Assembly: GCA_963580455.1 (NCBI GenBank)
Contig: OY756957.1
Coordinates: 32,394,501-32,458,500, forward strand
Length of the DNA: 64,000 bases
Source of the DNA: Euonymus europaeus
Lineage: Eukaryota; Streptophyta; Magnoliopsida; Celastrales; Celastraceae
Direction of reading: 5' to 3'
The notes below the pieces were generated by a model that was not told the DNA's origin, did not search any database, and saw nothing but the letters and a program-made list of their open reading frames with translations. This document shows positions 34,940-47,552 of the stretch, piece after piece. Positions within the stretch are counted from its first letter, which is position 1. The number at the start of each line of letters is the position of its first letter. The translations under genes and the position numbers were made by a program.

Positions 34940-37900
34940 AATCCTGGTGTTTCGGATTTTGATTTCAGAACTCGTGGCTAGTAGGTCTCGTTTCACATAG
35001 TTAGCCGCGACATGTGGTTTCTTTACGTAAACGGTTTTATGAATATCCGTTGACTCCGAGTTCTGAATTCGGTGATTTTTAGCTTGATTTCACACTACTT
35101 TTCGAGCTCTACAATCCTGGTGTTTCGGATTTTGATTTCAGAACTCGTGGCTAGTTGGTCCCGTTCCACCTATTTAGCCGCGCAATGTTGTTTCTTTACG
35201 TAAACGGATTTATGAATATCCGTTGACTCCGAGTTCTGAATTCGGTGATTTTTAGCTTGATTTCACGCTACTTTTCGAGCTCTACGATCCTGGCGTTTCG
35301 GATTTTGATTTCAGAACTCGTGGTTGGTTGGCCTCGTTTCACCTAGTTAGCCGCGAAATATGGTTTCTTTACGTAAACGGTTTTATGAATATCCGTTGAC
35401 TCCGAGTTCTGAATTCGGTGATTTTTAGCTTGATTTCACACTACTTTTCGAGCTCTACGATCCTGGCGTTTCGGATTTTTATTTCAGAACTCGTGGTTGG
35501 TTGGCCTCGTTTCACCTAGTTAGCCGCGAAATATGGTTTCTTTACGTAAACGGTTTTATGAATATCCGTTGACTCCGAGTTCTGAATTCGGTGATTTTTA
35601 GCTTGATTTCACACTACTTTTCGAGCTCTACGATCCTGGCTTTTCGGATTTTGATTTCAGAACTTGTGGCTAGTTGGTCTCGTTTCACCTAGTTAGCCGC
35701 GAAATGTGGTTTCTTTACGTAAACGGTTTTATGAATATCCGTTGACTCCGAGTTCTGAATTCGGTGATTTTTAGCTTTATTTCACACTACTTTTCGAGCT
35801 CTACAATCCTGGTGTTTCGTATTTTGATTTCAGAACTCGTGGCTAGTTGGTCTCGTTTCACCTATTTAGCCGCGCAATGTTGTTTCTTTACGTAAACGGA
35901 TTTATGAATATCCGTTGACTCCGAGTTCTGAATTCGGTGATTTTTTGCTTGATTTCACACTACTTTTCGAGCTCTACGATCCTGGCATTTCGGATTTTGA
36001 TTTCAGAACTCGTGGTTAGTTGGTCTCGTTTCACCTAGTTAGCCGCGAAATTTGGTTTCTTTACGTAAACGGTTTTATGAATATCCGTTGACTCCGAGTT
36101 CTGAATTCGGTGATTTTTAGCTTGATTTCACACTACTTTTCGAGCTCTACGATCCTGGCTTTTCGGATTTTGATTTCAGAACTCGTGGCTAGTTGGTCTC
36201 GTTTCACCTAGTTAGCCGTGAAATGTGGTTTCTTTACGTAAACGGTTTTATGAATATCCGTTGACTCCGAGTTCTGAATTCGGTGATTTTTAGCTTTATT
36301 TCACACTACTTTTCGAGCACTACAATCCTGGTGTTTTGGATTTTGATTTCAGAACTCGTGGCTAGTTGGTCTCGTTTCACCTATTTAGCCGCGCAATGTG
36401 GTTTCTTTACATAAACGGATTTATGAATATCCGTTGACTCCGAGTTCTGAATTCGGTGATTTTTAGCTTGATTTCACACTACTTTTCGAGCTCTACAATC
36501 CTGGTGTTTCGGATTTTGATTTCAGAACTCGTGGTTAGTTGGTCTCCTTTCACCTAGTTAGCCGCGAAATTTGGTTTCTTTACGTAAACGGTTTTATGAA
36601 TATCCGTTGACTCCGAGTTCTGAATTCGGTGATTTTTAGCTTGATTTCACACTACTTTTCGAGCTCTACGATCCTGGCTTTTCGGATTTTGATTTCAGAA
36701 CTCGTGCCTAGTTGGTCTCGTTTCACCTAGTTAGCCGCGAAATGTGGTTTCTTTAAGTAAACGGTTTTATGAATATCCGTTGACTCCGAGTTCTGAATTC
36801 GGTGATTTTTAGCTTGATTTCACACTACTTTTCGAGCTCTACAATCCTGGTGTTTCGGATTTTGATTTCAGAACTCGTGGCTAGTAGGTCTCGTTTCACA
36901 TAGTTAGCCGCGACATGTGGTTTCTTTACGTAAACGGTTTTATGAATATTCGTTGACTCCGAGTTCTGAATTCGGTGATTTTTAGCTTGATTTCACACTA
37001 CTTTTCGAGCTCTACAATCCTGGGGTTTCGGATTTTGATTTCAGAACTCGTGGCTAGTAGGTCTCGTTTCACCTAGTTAGCCGCGAAATGTGGTTTCTTT
37101 ACGTAAACGGTTTTATGAATATCCGTTGACTCCGAGTTCTGAATTCGGTGATTTTTAGCTTGATTTCACACTACTTTTCGAGCTCTACGATCCTGGCATT
37201 TCGGATTTTGATTTCAGAACTCGTGGCTAGTTGGTCTCGTTTCACCTAGTTAGCCGCGAAATGTGGTTTCTTTATGTAAACGGTTTTATGAATTTCCGTT
37301 GACTCCGAGTTCTGAATTCGGTGATTTTTAGCTTTTTTTCACACTACTTTTCGAGCTCTACGATCCTGGCATTTCGGATTTTGATTTCAGAACTCGTGGT
37401 TAGTTGGTCTCGTTTCACCTAGTTAGCCGCGAAATTTGGTTTCTTTACGTAAACGGTTTTATGAATATCCGTTGACTCCGAGTTCTGAATTCGGTGATTT
37501 TTTGCTTGATTTCACACTACTTTTCGAGCTCTACGATCCTGGCATTTCGGATTTTGATTTCAGAACTCGTGGTTAGTTGGTCTCGTTTCACCTAGTTTGC
37601 CGCGAAATTTGGTTTCTTTACGTAAACGGTTTTATGAATATCCGTTGACTCCGAGTTCTGAATTCGGTGATTTTTAGCTTGATTTCACACTACTTTTCGA
37701 GCTCTACGATCCTGGCATTTCGTATTTGTATTTCAGAACTCGTGGCTAGTTGGTCTCGTTTCATCTAGTTAGCCGCGAAATTTGGTTTCTTTACGTAAAC
37801 GGTTTTATGAATATCCGTTGACTTCGAGTTCTGAATTCGGTGATTTTTAACTTGATTTCACACTACTTTTCGAGCTCTACAATCCTGGTGTTTCGGATTT

Positions 37901-38739
37901 AGAAACTCGTTGCTAGTTGGTCTCGTTTCACCTATTTAGCAGCGCAATGTGGTTTCTTTACATAAACGGATTTATGAATATCCGTTGACTCCGAGTTCTG
38001 AATTCGGTGATTTTTAGCTTGATTTCACACTACTTTTCGAGCTCTACAATCCTGGTGTTTCGGATTTTGATTTCAGAACTCGTGGCTAGTTGGTCTCGTT
38101 TCACCTATTTAGCCGCGCAATGTTGTTTCTTTACGTAAACGGATTTATGAATATCCGTTGACTCCGAGTTCTGAATTCGGTGATTTTTTGCTTGATTTCA
38201 CACTACTTTTCGAGCTCTACGATCCTGGCATTTCGGATTTTGATTTCAGAACTCGTGGTTAGTTGGTCTCGTTTCACCTAGTTAGCCGCGAAATTTGGTT
38301 TCTTTACGTAAACGGTTTTATGAATATCCGTTGACTCCGAGTTCTGAATTCGGTGATTTTTAGCTTGATTTCACACTACTTTTCGAGCTCTACGATCCTG
38401 GCTTTTCGGATTTTGATTTCAGAACTCGTGCCTAGTTGGTCTCGTTTCACCTAGTTAGCCGCGAAATGTGGTTTCTTTAAGTAAACGGTTTTATGAATAT
38501 CCGTTGACTCCGAGTTCTGAATTCGGTGATTTTTAGCTTGATTTCACACTACTTTTCGAGCTCTACAATCCTGGTGTTTCGGATTTTGATTTCAGAACTC
38601 GTGGCTAGTTGGTCTCGTTTCACCTATTTAGCCGCGCAATGTTGTTTCTTTACGTAAACGGATTTATGAATATCCGTTGACTCCGAGTTCTGAATTCGGT
38701 GATTTTTAGCTTGATTTCACACTACTTTTCGAGCTCTAC
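34940..38739. repeat. Mosaic block with a recurring CACATAG/GACATG unit
   Basis: Twenty-two monomers of mixed type. The CACATAG/GACATG unit occurs at 34940 and 36843. Units 35113-35631 repeat the CCCGTTCC, GGTTGG and ATTTTTATTTC trio of the 13-mer, here with GAAATATGG. Triplets of the 519-bp type start at 35978, 36497 and 38221; the TTTAAGTAAACGG substitution near 36755 and 38480 is shared by units 36670 and 38394, which both have GTGCCTAG. A 167-bp unit lies at 37881. I could not define a clean long HOR here. Confidence 0.75.
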
Positions 38740-41504
38740 AATCCTGGTGTTTCGGATTTTGATTTCAGAACTCGTGGCTAGTAGGTCTCGTTTAACCTAG
38801 TTAGCCGCGACATGTGGTTTCTTTACGTAAACGGTTTTATGAATATCCGTTGACTCCGAGTTCTGAATTCGTCGATTTTTAGCTTGATTTCACACTACTT
38901 TTCGAGCTCTACAATCCTGGTGTTCGGATTTTGATTTCAGAACTCGTGGCTAGTTGGTCTCGTTTCACCTATTTAGCCGCGCAATGTTGTTTCTTTACGT
39001 AAACGGATTTATGAATATCCATTGACTCCGAGTTCTGAATTCGGTGATTTTTTGCTTGATTTCACACTACTTTTCGAGCTCTACGATCCTGGCATTTCGG
39101 ATTTTGATTTCAGAACTCGTGGTTAGTTGGTCTCGTTTCACCTAGTTAGCCGCGAAATTTGGTTTCTTTACGTAAACGGTTTTATGAATATCCGTTGACT
39201 CCGAGTTCTGAATTCGGTGATTTTTAGCTTGATTTCACACTACTTTTCGAGCTCTACGATCCTGGCTTTTCGGATTTTGATTTCAGAACTCGTGGTTAGT
39301 TAGTCTCGTTTCACCTAGTTAGCCGCAAAATTTGGTTTCTTTACGTAAACGGTTTTATGAATATCCGTTGACTCCGAGTTCTGAATTCGGTGATTTTTAG
39401 CTTTATTTCACACTACTTTTCGAGCTCTACGATCCTGGCATTTCGGATTTTGATTTCAGAACTCGTGGTTAGTTGGTCTCGTTTCACCTAGTTAGCCACG
39501 AAATTTGGTTTCTTTACGTAAACGGTTTTATGAATATCCGTTGACTCCGAGTTCTGAATTCGGTGATTTTTTGCTTGATTTCACACTACTTTTCGAGCTC
39601 TACGATCCTGGCATTTCGGATTTTGATTTCAGAACTCGTGGTAGTTGGTCTCGTTTCACCTAGTTAGCCGCGAAATTTGGTTTCTTTACGTAAACGGTTT
39701 TATGAATATCCGTTGACTCCGAGTTCTGAATTTGGTGATTTTTAGCTTGATTTCACACTACTTTTCGAGCTCTACGATCCTGGCTTTTCGGATTTTGATT
39801 TCAGAACTCGTGGCTAGTTGGTCTCGTTTCACCTAGTTAGCCGCGAAATGTGGTTTCTTTACGTAAACGGTTTTATGAATATCCGTTGACTCCGAGTTCT
39901 GAATTCGGTGATTTTTAGCTTGATTTCACACTACTTTTCGAGCTCTACGATCCTGGCATTTCGGATTTTGATTTCAGAACTCGTGGTTAGTTGGTCTTGT
40001 TTCACCTAGTTAGCCGCGAAATTTGGTTTCTTTACGTAAACGGTTTTATGAATATCCGTTGACTCCGAGTTCTGAATTCGGTGATTTTTAGCTTGATTTC
40101 ACACTACTTTTCGAGCTCTACGATCCTGGCTTTTCGGATTTTGATTTCAGAACTCGTGGCTAGTTGGTCTCGTTTCACCTAGTTAGCCGCGAAATGTGGT
40201 TTCTTTACGTAAACGGTTTTATGAATATCCGTTGACTCCGAGTTCTGAATTCGGTGATTTTTAGCTTGATTTCACACTACTTTTCGAGCTCTACAATCCT
40301 GGTGTTTCGGATTTTGATTTCAGAACTCGTGGCTAGTAGGTCTCGTTTAACGTAGTTAGCCGCGACATGTGGTTTCTTTACGTAAACGGTTTTATGAATA
40401 TCCGTTGACTCCGAGTTCTGAATTCGTTGATTTTTAGCTTGATTTCACACTACTTTTCGAGCTCTACAATCCTGGTGTTCGGATTTTTATTTCAGAACTC
40501 GTGGCTAGTTGGTCTCGTTTCACCTATTTAGCCGCGCAATGTTGTTTCTTTACGTAAACGGATTTATGAATATCCGTTGACTCCGAGTTCTGAATTCGGT
40601 GATTTTTTGCTTGATTTCACACTACTTTTCGAGCTCTACGATCCTGGCATTTCGGATTTTGATTTCAGAACTCGTGGTTAGTTGGTCTCGTTTCACCTAG
40701 TTAGCCGCAAAATTTGGTTTCTTTACGTAAACGGTTTTATGAATATCCGTTGACTCCGAGTTCTGAATTCGGTGATTTTTAGCTTTATTTCACACTACTT
40801 TTCGAGCTCTACGATCCTGGCATTTCGAATTTTGATTTCAGAACTCGTGGTTAGTTGGTCTCGTTTCACCTAGTTAGCCACAAAATTTGGTTTCTTTACG
40901 TAAACGGTTTTATGAATATCCGTTGACTCCGAGTTCTAAATTCGGTGATTTTTTGCTTGATTTCACACTACTTTTCGAGCTCTACGATCCTGGCATTTCG
41001 GATTTTGATTTCAGAACTCGTGGTTAGTTGGTCTCGTTTCACCTAGTTAGCCGCGAAATTTGGTTTCTTTACGTAAACGGTTTTATGAATATCCGTTGAC
41101 TCCGAGTTCTGAATTTGGTGATTTTTAGCTTGATTTCACACTACTTTTCGAGCTCTACGATCCTGGCTTTTCGGATTTTGAGATCATAACTCGTGGCTAG
41201 TTGGTCTCGTTTCACCTAGTTAGCCGCGAAATGTGGTTTCTTTACGTAAACGGTTTTATGAATATCCGTTGACTCCGAGTTCTGAATTCGGTGATTTTTA
41301 GCTTTATTTCACACTACTTTTCGAGCTCTACAATCCTGGTGTTTCGGATTTGGATTTCAGAACTCGTGGCTAGTTGGTCTCGTTTCACCTATTTAGCCGC
41401 GCAATGTTGTTTCTTTACGTAAACGGATTTATGAATATCCGTTGACTCCGAGTTCTGAATTCGGTGATTTTTTGCTTGATTTCACACTACTTTTCGAGCT
41501 CTAC
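38740..41504. repeat. 9-mer HOR, 1555-bp period, second copy shortened
   Basis: Units 38740-40294 are followed by a related run from 40295. Shared private marks are TTTAACC or TTTAACG with GACATG and ATTCGTYGATT, then a GGTGTTCGG unit with a one-base loss (38913 and 40468), GCCGCAAAATTTGG with AGCTTTATTTC (39258 and 40640), GCCACGAAATTTGG or GCCACAAAATTTGG, and GAATTTGGTG. The second run has one monomer in place of units 39085 and 39258: unit 40640 has the head of 39085 and the tail of 39258. Further units with GGCTTTTCGG and GGTTAG/GAAATTTGG alternate here. Confidence 0.87.
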
Positions 41505-44500
41505 GATCCTGGCATTTCGGATTTTGATTTCAGAACTGGTGGTTAGTTGGTCTCGTTTCACCTAGTTAGCCGCGAAATTTGGTTTCTTTACGTAAACGGT
41601 TTTACGAATATCCGTTGACTCCGAGTTCTGAATTCGGTGATTTTTAGCTTGATTTCACACTACTTTTCGAGCTCTACGATCCTGGCTTTTCGGATTTTGA
41701 TTTCAGAACTCATGGCTAGTTGGTCTCGTTTCACCTAGTTAGCCGCGAAATGTGGTTTCTTTACGTAAACGGTTTTATGAATATCCGTTGACTCCGAGTT
41801 CTGAATTCGGTGATTTTTAGCTTGATTTCACACTACTTTTCGAGCTCTACAATCCTGGTGTTTCGGATTTAGGAACTCGTTGCTAGTTGGTCTCGTTTCA
41901 CCTATTTAGCCGCGCAATGTGGTTTCTTTACGTAAACGGATTTATGAATATCCATTGACTCCGAGTTCTGAATTCGGTGATTTTTAGCTTGATTTCACAC
42001 TACTTTTCGAGCTCTACAATCTTGGCATTTCGGATTTTGATTTCAGAACTCGTGGCTAGTAGGTCTCGTTTCACCTAGTTAGCCGCGAAATGTGGTTTCT
42101 TTACGTAAACGGTTTTATGAATATCCGTTGACTCCGAGTTCTGAATTCGGTGATTTTTAGCTTGATTTCACACTACTTTTCGAGCTCTATGATCCTGGTA
42201 TTTCGGATTTTGGTTTCAGAACTCGTGGCTAGTTGGTCTCGTTTCACCCAGTTAGCCGCGAAATGTGGTTTCTTTACGTAAACGGTTTTATGAATATCCG
42301 TTGACTCCGAGTTCTGAATTCGGTTATTTTTAGCTTGATTTCACACTACTTTTCGAGCTCTACAATCCTGGCATTTCGGATTTTGATTTCAGAACTCGTG
42401 GCTAGTTGGTCTCGTTTCACCTAGTTAGCCGCGAAATGTGGTTTCTTTACGTAAACGGATTTATGAATATCCATTGACTCCGAGTTCTGAATTCGGTGAT
42501 TTTTAGCTTGATTTCACACTACTTTTCGAGCTCTACAATCTTGGTATTTCGGATTTTGATTTCAGAACTCGTGGCTAGTAGGTCTCGTTTCACCTAGTTA
42601 GCCGCGAAATGTGGTTTCTTTACGTAAACGGTTTTATGAATATCCGTTGACTTCGAGTTCTGAATTCGGTGATTTTTAGCTTGATTTCACACTACTTTTC
42701 GAGCTCTATGATCATGGCATTTCGGATTTTGGTTTCAGAACTCGTGGCTAGTTGGTCTCGTTTCACCCAGTTAGCCGCGAAATGTGGTTTCTTTACGTAA
42801 ACGGTTTTATGAATATCCGTTGACTCCGAGTTCTGAATTCGGTTATTTTTAGCTTGATTTCACACTACTTTTCGAGCTCTACAATCCTGGCATTTCGGAT
42901 TTTGATTTCAGAACTCGTGGCTAGTTGGTCTCGTTTCACCTAGTTAGCCGCGAAATGTGGTTTCTTTACGTAAACGGTTTTACGAATATCCGTTGACTCC
43001 GAGTTCTGAATTCGCTGATTTTTAGCTTGATTTCACACTACTTTTCGAGCTCTACAATACTGGCGTTTCGGATTTTGATTTCAGAACTCGTGGCTAGTAG
43101 GTCTCGTTTCACCTATTTAGCCGCGCAATGTGGTTTCTTTACGTAAACGGTTTTATGAATATCCGTTGACTCCGAGTTCTGAATTCGGTGATTTTTAGCT
43201 TGATTTCACACTACTTTTCGAGCTCTACAATCCTGGTGTTTCGGATTTTGATTTCAGAACTCGTGGCTAGTAGGTCTCGTTTCACCTAGTTAGCCGCGAA
43301 ATGTGGTTTCTTTACGTAAACGGTTTTATGAATATCCGTTGACTCCGAGTTCTGAATTCGGTGATTTTTAGCTTGATTTCACACTACTTTTCGAGCTCTA
43401 CGATCCTGGCATTTCGGATTTTGATTTCAGAACTCGTGGCTAGTTGCTCTCGTTACACCTATTTAGCCCCGCAATGTGGTTTCTTTACGTAAACGGATTT
43501 ATGAATATCCGTTGACTCCGAGTTCTGAATTCGGTGATTTTTAGCTTGATTACACACTACTTTTCAAGCTCTACAATCCTGGAGTTTTGGATTTCGATTT
43601 CAGAACTCGTGGCTAGTTGATCTCGTTTCACCTATTTAGCCGCGAAATGTGGTTTCTTTACGTAAACGGTTTTATGAATATCCGTTGACTCCGAGTTCTG
43701 AATTCGGTGATTTTTAGCTTGATTTCACACTACTTTTCGAGCTCTACGATCCTGGCATTTCGGATTTTGGTTTCAGAACCCGTGGCTAGTTGGTCTCGTT
43801 TCACCCAGTTAGCCGCGAAATGTGGTTTCTTTACGTAAACGGTTTTATGAATATCCGTTGACTCCGAGTTCTGAATTCGGTTATTTTTAGCTTGATTTCA
43901 CACTACTTTTCGAACTCTACAATCCTGGCGTTTCGGATTTTGATTTCAGAACTCGTGGCTAGTTGGTCTCGTTTCACCTATTTAGCCGCGAAATGTGGTT
44001 TCTTTACGTAAACGGTTTTATGAATATCCGTTGACTCCGAGTTCTGAATTCGGTGATTTTTAGCTTCATTTCACACTACTTTTCGAGCTCTACAATCCTG
44101 GCATTTCGGATTTTGATTTCAGAACTCGTGGCTAGTAGGTCTCATTTCACCTAGTTAGCCGCGAAATGTGGTTTCTTTACGTAAACGGTTTTATGAATTT
44201 CCGTTGACTCCGAGTTCTGAATTCGGTGATTTTTAGCTTGATTTCACACTACTTTTCGAGCTCTACAATCTTGGCATTTCGGATTTTGATTTCAGAACTC
44301 GTGGCTAGTTGGTCTCGTTACACCTATTTAGCCGCGCAATGTGGTTTCTTTACGTAAACGGATTTATGAATATCCGTTGACTCCGGGTTCCGAATTCGGT
44401 GATTTTTAGCTTGATTACACACTACTTTTAAAGCTCTACAATCCTGGCGTTTCGGATTTTGATTTCAGAACTCGTGGCTAGTTGGTCTCGTTTCACCTAT

Positions 44501-44612
44501 TTAGCCGCGAAATGTTGTTTCTTTACGTAAACGGTTTTATGAATATCCGTTGACTCCGAGTTCTGAATTCGGTGATTTTTAGCTTGATTTCACACTACTT
44601 TTCGAGCTCTAC
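41505..44612. repeat. Long cassette A, copy 1 of 3
   Basis: The order is GGTTAG/GAAATTTGG; GGCTTTTCGG with CTCATGG; 167-bp unit (41851, ATCCATTGAC); AATCTTGG with AGTAGG; CTATGATCC/TTTGGTTTC/GGTTATTTTTA; a unit often with TTTACGAATATCC; AGTAGG/GCGCAATGTGG; AGTAGG; TTGCTCTCGTTACACC with GATTACACAC; ATTTCG with GTTGATCTCG; GGTTATTTTTA with AGAACCCG; CTTCATTTC; GTCTCATTTC with ATTTCCG; and AATCTTGG with CCGGGTT and TTTTAAAGC. The series recurs from 47553 and from 53083, 6048 and 5530 bp apart. This copy holds an internal trimer duplication at 42018-43055. Confidence 0.88.
42018..43055. repeat. 519-bp trimer duplication inside cassette A
   Basis: Units 42018, 42191 and 42364 recur as 42537, 42710 and 42883. 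The heads AATCTTGG, CTATGATC and AATCCTGGCA match, as do TTTGGTTTC and GGTTATTTTTA in the middle unit. The third units differ (ACGGATTTATG and ATCCATTG against TTTACGAATATCC and ATTCGCTGATT), so the duplication is either older or partly overwritten. The other two copies of cassette A lack the extra trimer. Confidence 0.82.
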
Positions 44613-46168
44613 AATCCTGGTGTTTCGGATTTTGATTTCAGAACTCGTGGCTAGTTTGTCTCGTTTCACCTATTTAGCCGCGCAATGTTGTTTCTTTACG
44701 TAAACGGATTTATGAATATCCGTTGACTCCGAGTTCTGAATTCGGTGATTTTTTGCTTGATTTCACACTACTTTTCGAGCTCTACGATCCTGGCATTTCG
44801 GATTTTGATTTCAGAACTCGTGGTTAGTTGGTCTCGTTTCACCTAGTTAGCCGCGAAATTTGGTTTCTTTACGTAAACGGTTTTATGAATATCCGTTGAC
44901 TCCGAGTTCTGAATTCGGTGATTTTTAGCTTGATTTCACACTACTTTTCGAGCTCTACGATCCTGGCTTTTCGGATTTTGATTTCAGAACTCGTGGCTAG
45001 TTGGTCTCGTTTCACCTAGTTAGCCGCGAAATGTAGTTTCTTTACGTAAACGGTTTTATGAATATCCGTTGACTCCGAGTTCTGAATTCGGTGATTTTTA
45101 GCTTGATTACACACTATTTTCGAGCTCTACAATCCTGGTGTTTCGGATTTTGATTTCAGAACTCGTGGCTAGTTGGTCTCGTTTCACCTATTTAGCCGCG
45201 CAATGTTGTTTCTTTACGTAAACGGATTTATGAATATCCGTTGACTCCGAGTTCTGAATTCGGTGATTTTTAGCTTAATTTCACACTACTTTTCGAGCTC
45301 TACAATCCTGGTGTTTCGGATTTTGATTTCAGAACTCGTGGCTAGTAGGTCTCGTTTCACCTAGTTAGCCGCGAAATGTGGTTTCTTTACGTAAACGGTT
45401 TTATGAATATCCGTTGACTCCGAGTTCTGAATTCGGTGATTTTTAGCTTGATTTCACACTACTTTTCGAGCTCTACAATCCTGGCGTTTCGGATTTTGAT
45501 TTCAGAACTCGTGGCTAGTAGGTCTCGTTTCACCTATTTAGCCGCGCAATGTGGTTTCTTTACGTAAACGGTTTTATGAATATCCGTTGACTCCGAGTTC
45601 TGAATTCGGTGATTTTTAGCTTGATTTCACACTACTTTTCGAGCTCTACAATCCTGGTGTTTCGGATTTTGATTTCAGAACTCGTGGCTAGTAGGTCTCG
45701 TTTCACCTAGTTAGCCGCGAAATGTGGTTTCTTTACGGAAACGGTTTTATGAATATCCGTTGACTCCGAGTTCTGAATTCGGTGATTTTTAGCTTGATTT
45801 CACACTACTTTTCGAGCTCTACGATCCTGGCATTTCGGATTTTGATTTCAGAACTCGTCGCTAGTTGCTCTCGTTACACCTATTTAGCCGCGCAATGTGG
45901 TTTCTTTACGTAAACGGATTTATGAATATCCGTTGACTCCGAGTTCTGAATTCGGTGATTTTTAGCTTGATTACACACTACTTTTCAAGCTCTACAATCC
46001 TGGCGTTTCGGATTTTGATTTCAGAACTCGTGGCTAGTTGGTCTCGTTTCACCTATTTAGCCGCGAAATGTGGTTTCTTTACGTAAACCGTTTTATGAAT
46101 ATCCGTTGACTCCGAGTTCTGAATTAGGTGATTTTTAGCTTGATTTCACACTACTTTTCGAGCTCTAC
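44613..46168. repeat. Linker block between cassettes A and B
   Basis: It starts with the 519-bp triplet types (44613 GCGCAATGTTG, 44786 GGTTAG, 44959 GGCTTTT with GATTACACACTATTTTCGAG, one base short). Then come 45131, 45304, 45477, 45650, 45823 and 45996, the last four being AGTAGG/GCGCAATGTGG, AGTAGG, TTGCTCTCGTTACACC and a TTTAG unit. Those four are the same run that is duplicated at 59823 and 60861. No non-satellite sequence is present. Confidence 0.8.
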
Positions 46169-47552
46169 GATCCTGGCATTTCGGATTTTGGTTTCAGAAC
46201 TCGTGGCTAGTTGGTCTCGTTTCACCCAGTTAGCCGCGAAATGTGGTTTCTTTACGTAAACGGTTTTATGAATATCCGTTGACTCCGAGTTCTGAATTCG
46301 GTTATTTTTAAGTTGATTTCACACTACTTTTCGAGCTCCACAATCCTGGCGTTTCGGATTTTGATTTCAGAACTCGTGGCTAGTTGGTCTCGTTTCACCT
46401 AGTTAGCCGCGAAATGTGATTTCTTTACGTAAACGGTTTTATGAATATCCGTTGACTCCGAGTTTTGAACTCGGCGATTTTTAGCTTGATTTGACAATAC
46501 TTTTTGAGCTCTACAATCCTGGGTTTTCGGTTTTCGATTTCAGAACTCGTGGCTAGTAGGTCTCGTTTCACCTAGTTAGCCGCGAAATGTGATTTCTTTA
46601 CGTAAACGGTTTTATGAATATCCGTTGACTCCGAGTTCTGAATTCGGTGATTTTTAGCTTCATTTCACACTACTTTTGGAGCTCTACAATCCTGGCATTT
46701 CGGATTTTGATTTCAGAACTCGTGGCTAGTAGGTCTCATTTCACCTAGTTAGCCGCGAAATGGGGTTTCTTTACGTAAACGGTTTTATGAATTTCCGTTG
46801 ACTCCGAGTTCTGAATTCGGTGATTTTTAGCTTGATTTCACACTACTTTTCGAGCTCTACAATCTTGGCATTTCGGATTTTGATTTCAGAACTCGTGGCT
46901 AGTTGGTCTCGTTACACCTATTTAGCCGCGCAATGTGGTTTCTTTACGTAAACGGATTTATGAATATCCGTAGACTCCGGGTTCTGAATTCGGTGATTTT
47001 TAGCTTGATTATACACTACTTTTAAAGCTCTACAATCCTGGCGTTTCGGATTTTGATTTCAGAACTCGTGGCTAGTTGGTCTCGTTTCACCTATTTAGCC
47101 GCGAAATGTGGTTTCTTTACGTAAACGGTTTTATGAATATCCGTTGACTCCGAGTTCTGAATTCGGTGATTTTTTGCTTGATTTCACACTACTTTTCGAG
47201 CTCTACGATCCTGGCATTTCGGATTTTGATTTCAGAACTCGTGGTTAGTTGGTCTCGTTTCACCTAGTTAGCCGCAAAATTTGGTTTCTTTACGTAAACG
47301 GTTTTATGAATATCCGTTGACTCCGAGTTCTGAATTTGGTGATTTTTAGCTTGATTTCACACTACTTTTCGAGCTCTACGATCGTGGCTTTTCGGATTTT
47401 GATTTCAGAACTCGTGGCTAGTTGGTCTCGTTTCACTTAGTTAGCCGCGAAATGTGGTTTCTTTACGTAAACGGTTTTATGAATATCCGTTGACTCCGAG
47501 TTCTGAATTCGGTGATTTTTTGCTTGATTTGACACTACTTTTCGAGCTCTAC
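46169..47552. repeat. Cassette B, copy 1
   Basis: The order is GGTTATTTTTA; ATGTGATTTC with GTTTTGAACTCGG and GATTTGAC; GGGTTTTCGGTTTTCG with CTTCATTTC and TTTTGGAGC; GTCTCATTTC with ATTTCCG; AATCTTGG with CCGGGTT and TTTTAAAGC; then a TTTAG unit. Copies of this cassette, with insertions or missing units, lie at 49623-50833, 51353-52563, 57229-58266 and 61553-62590. Two units of the 3-mer type (47207, 47380) separate this copy from cassette A copy 2. Unit 47207 shares GCCGCAAAATTTGG and GAATTTGGTG with 52564. Confidence 0.87.
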
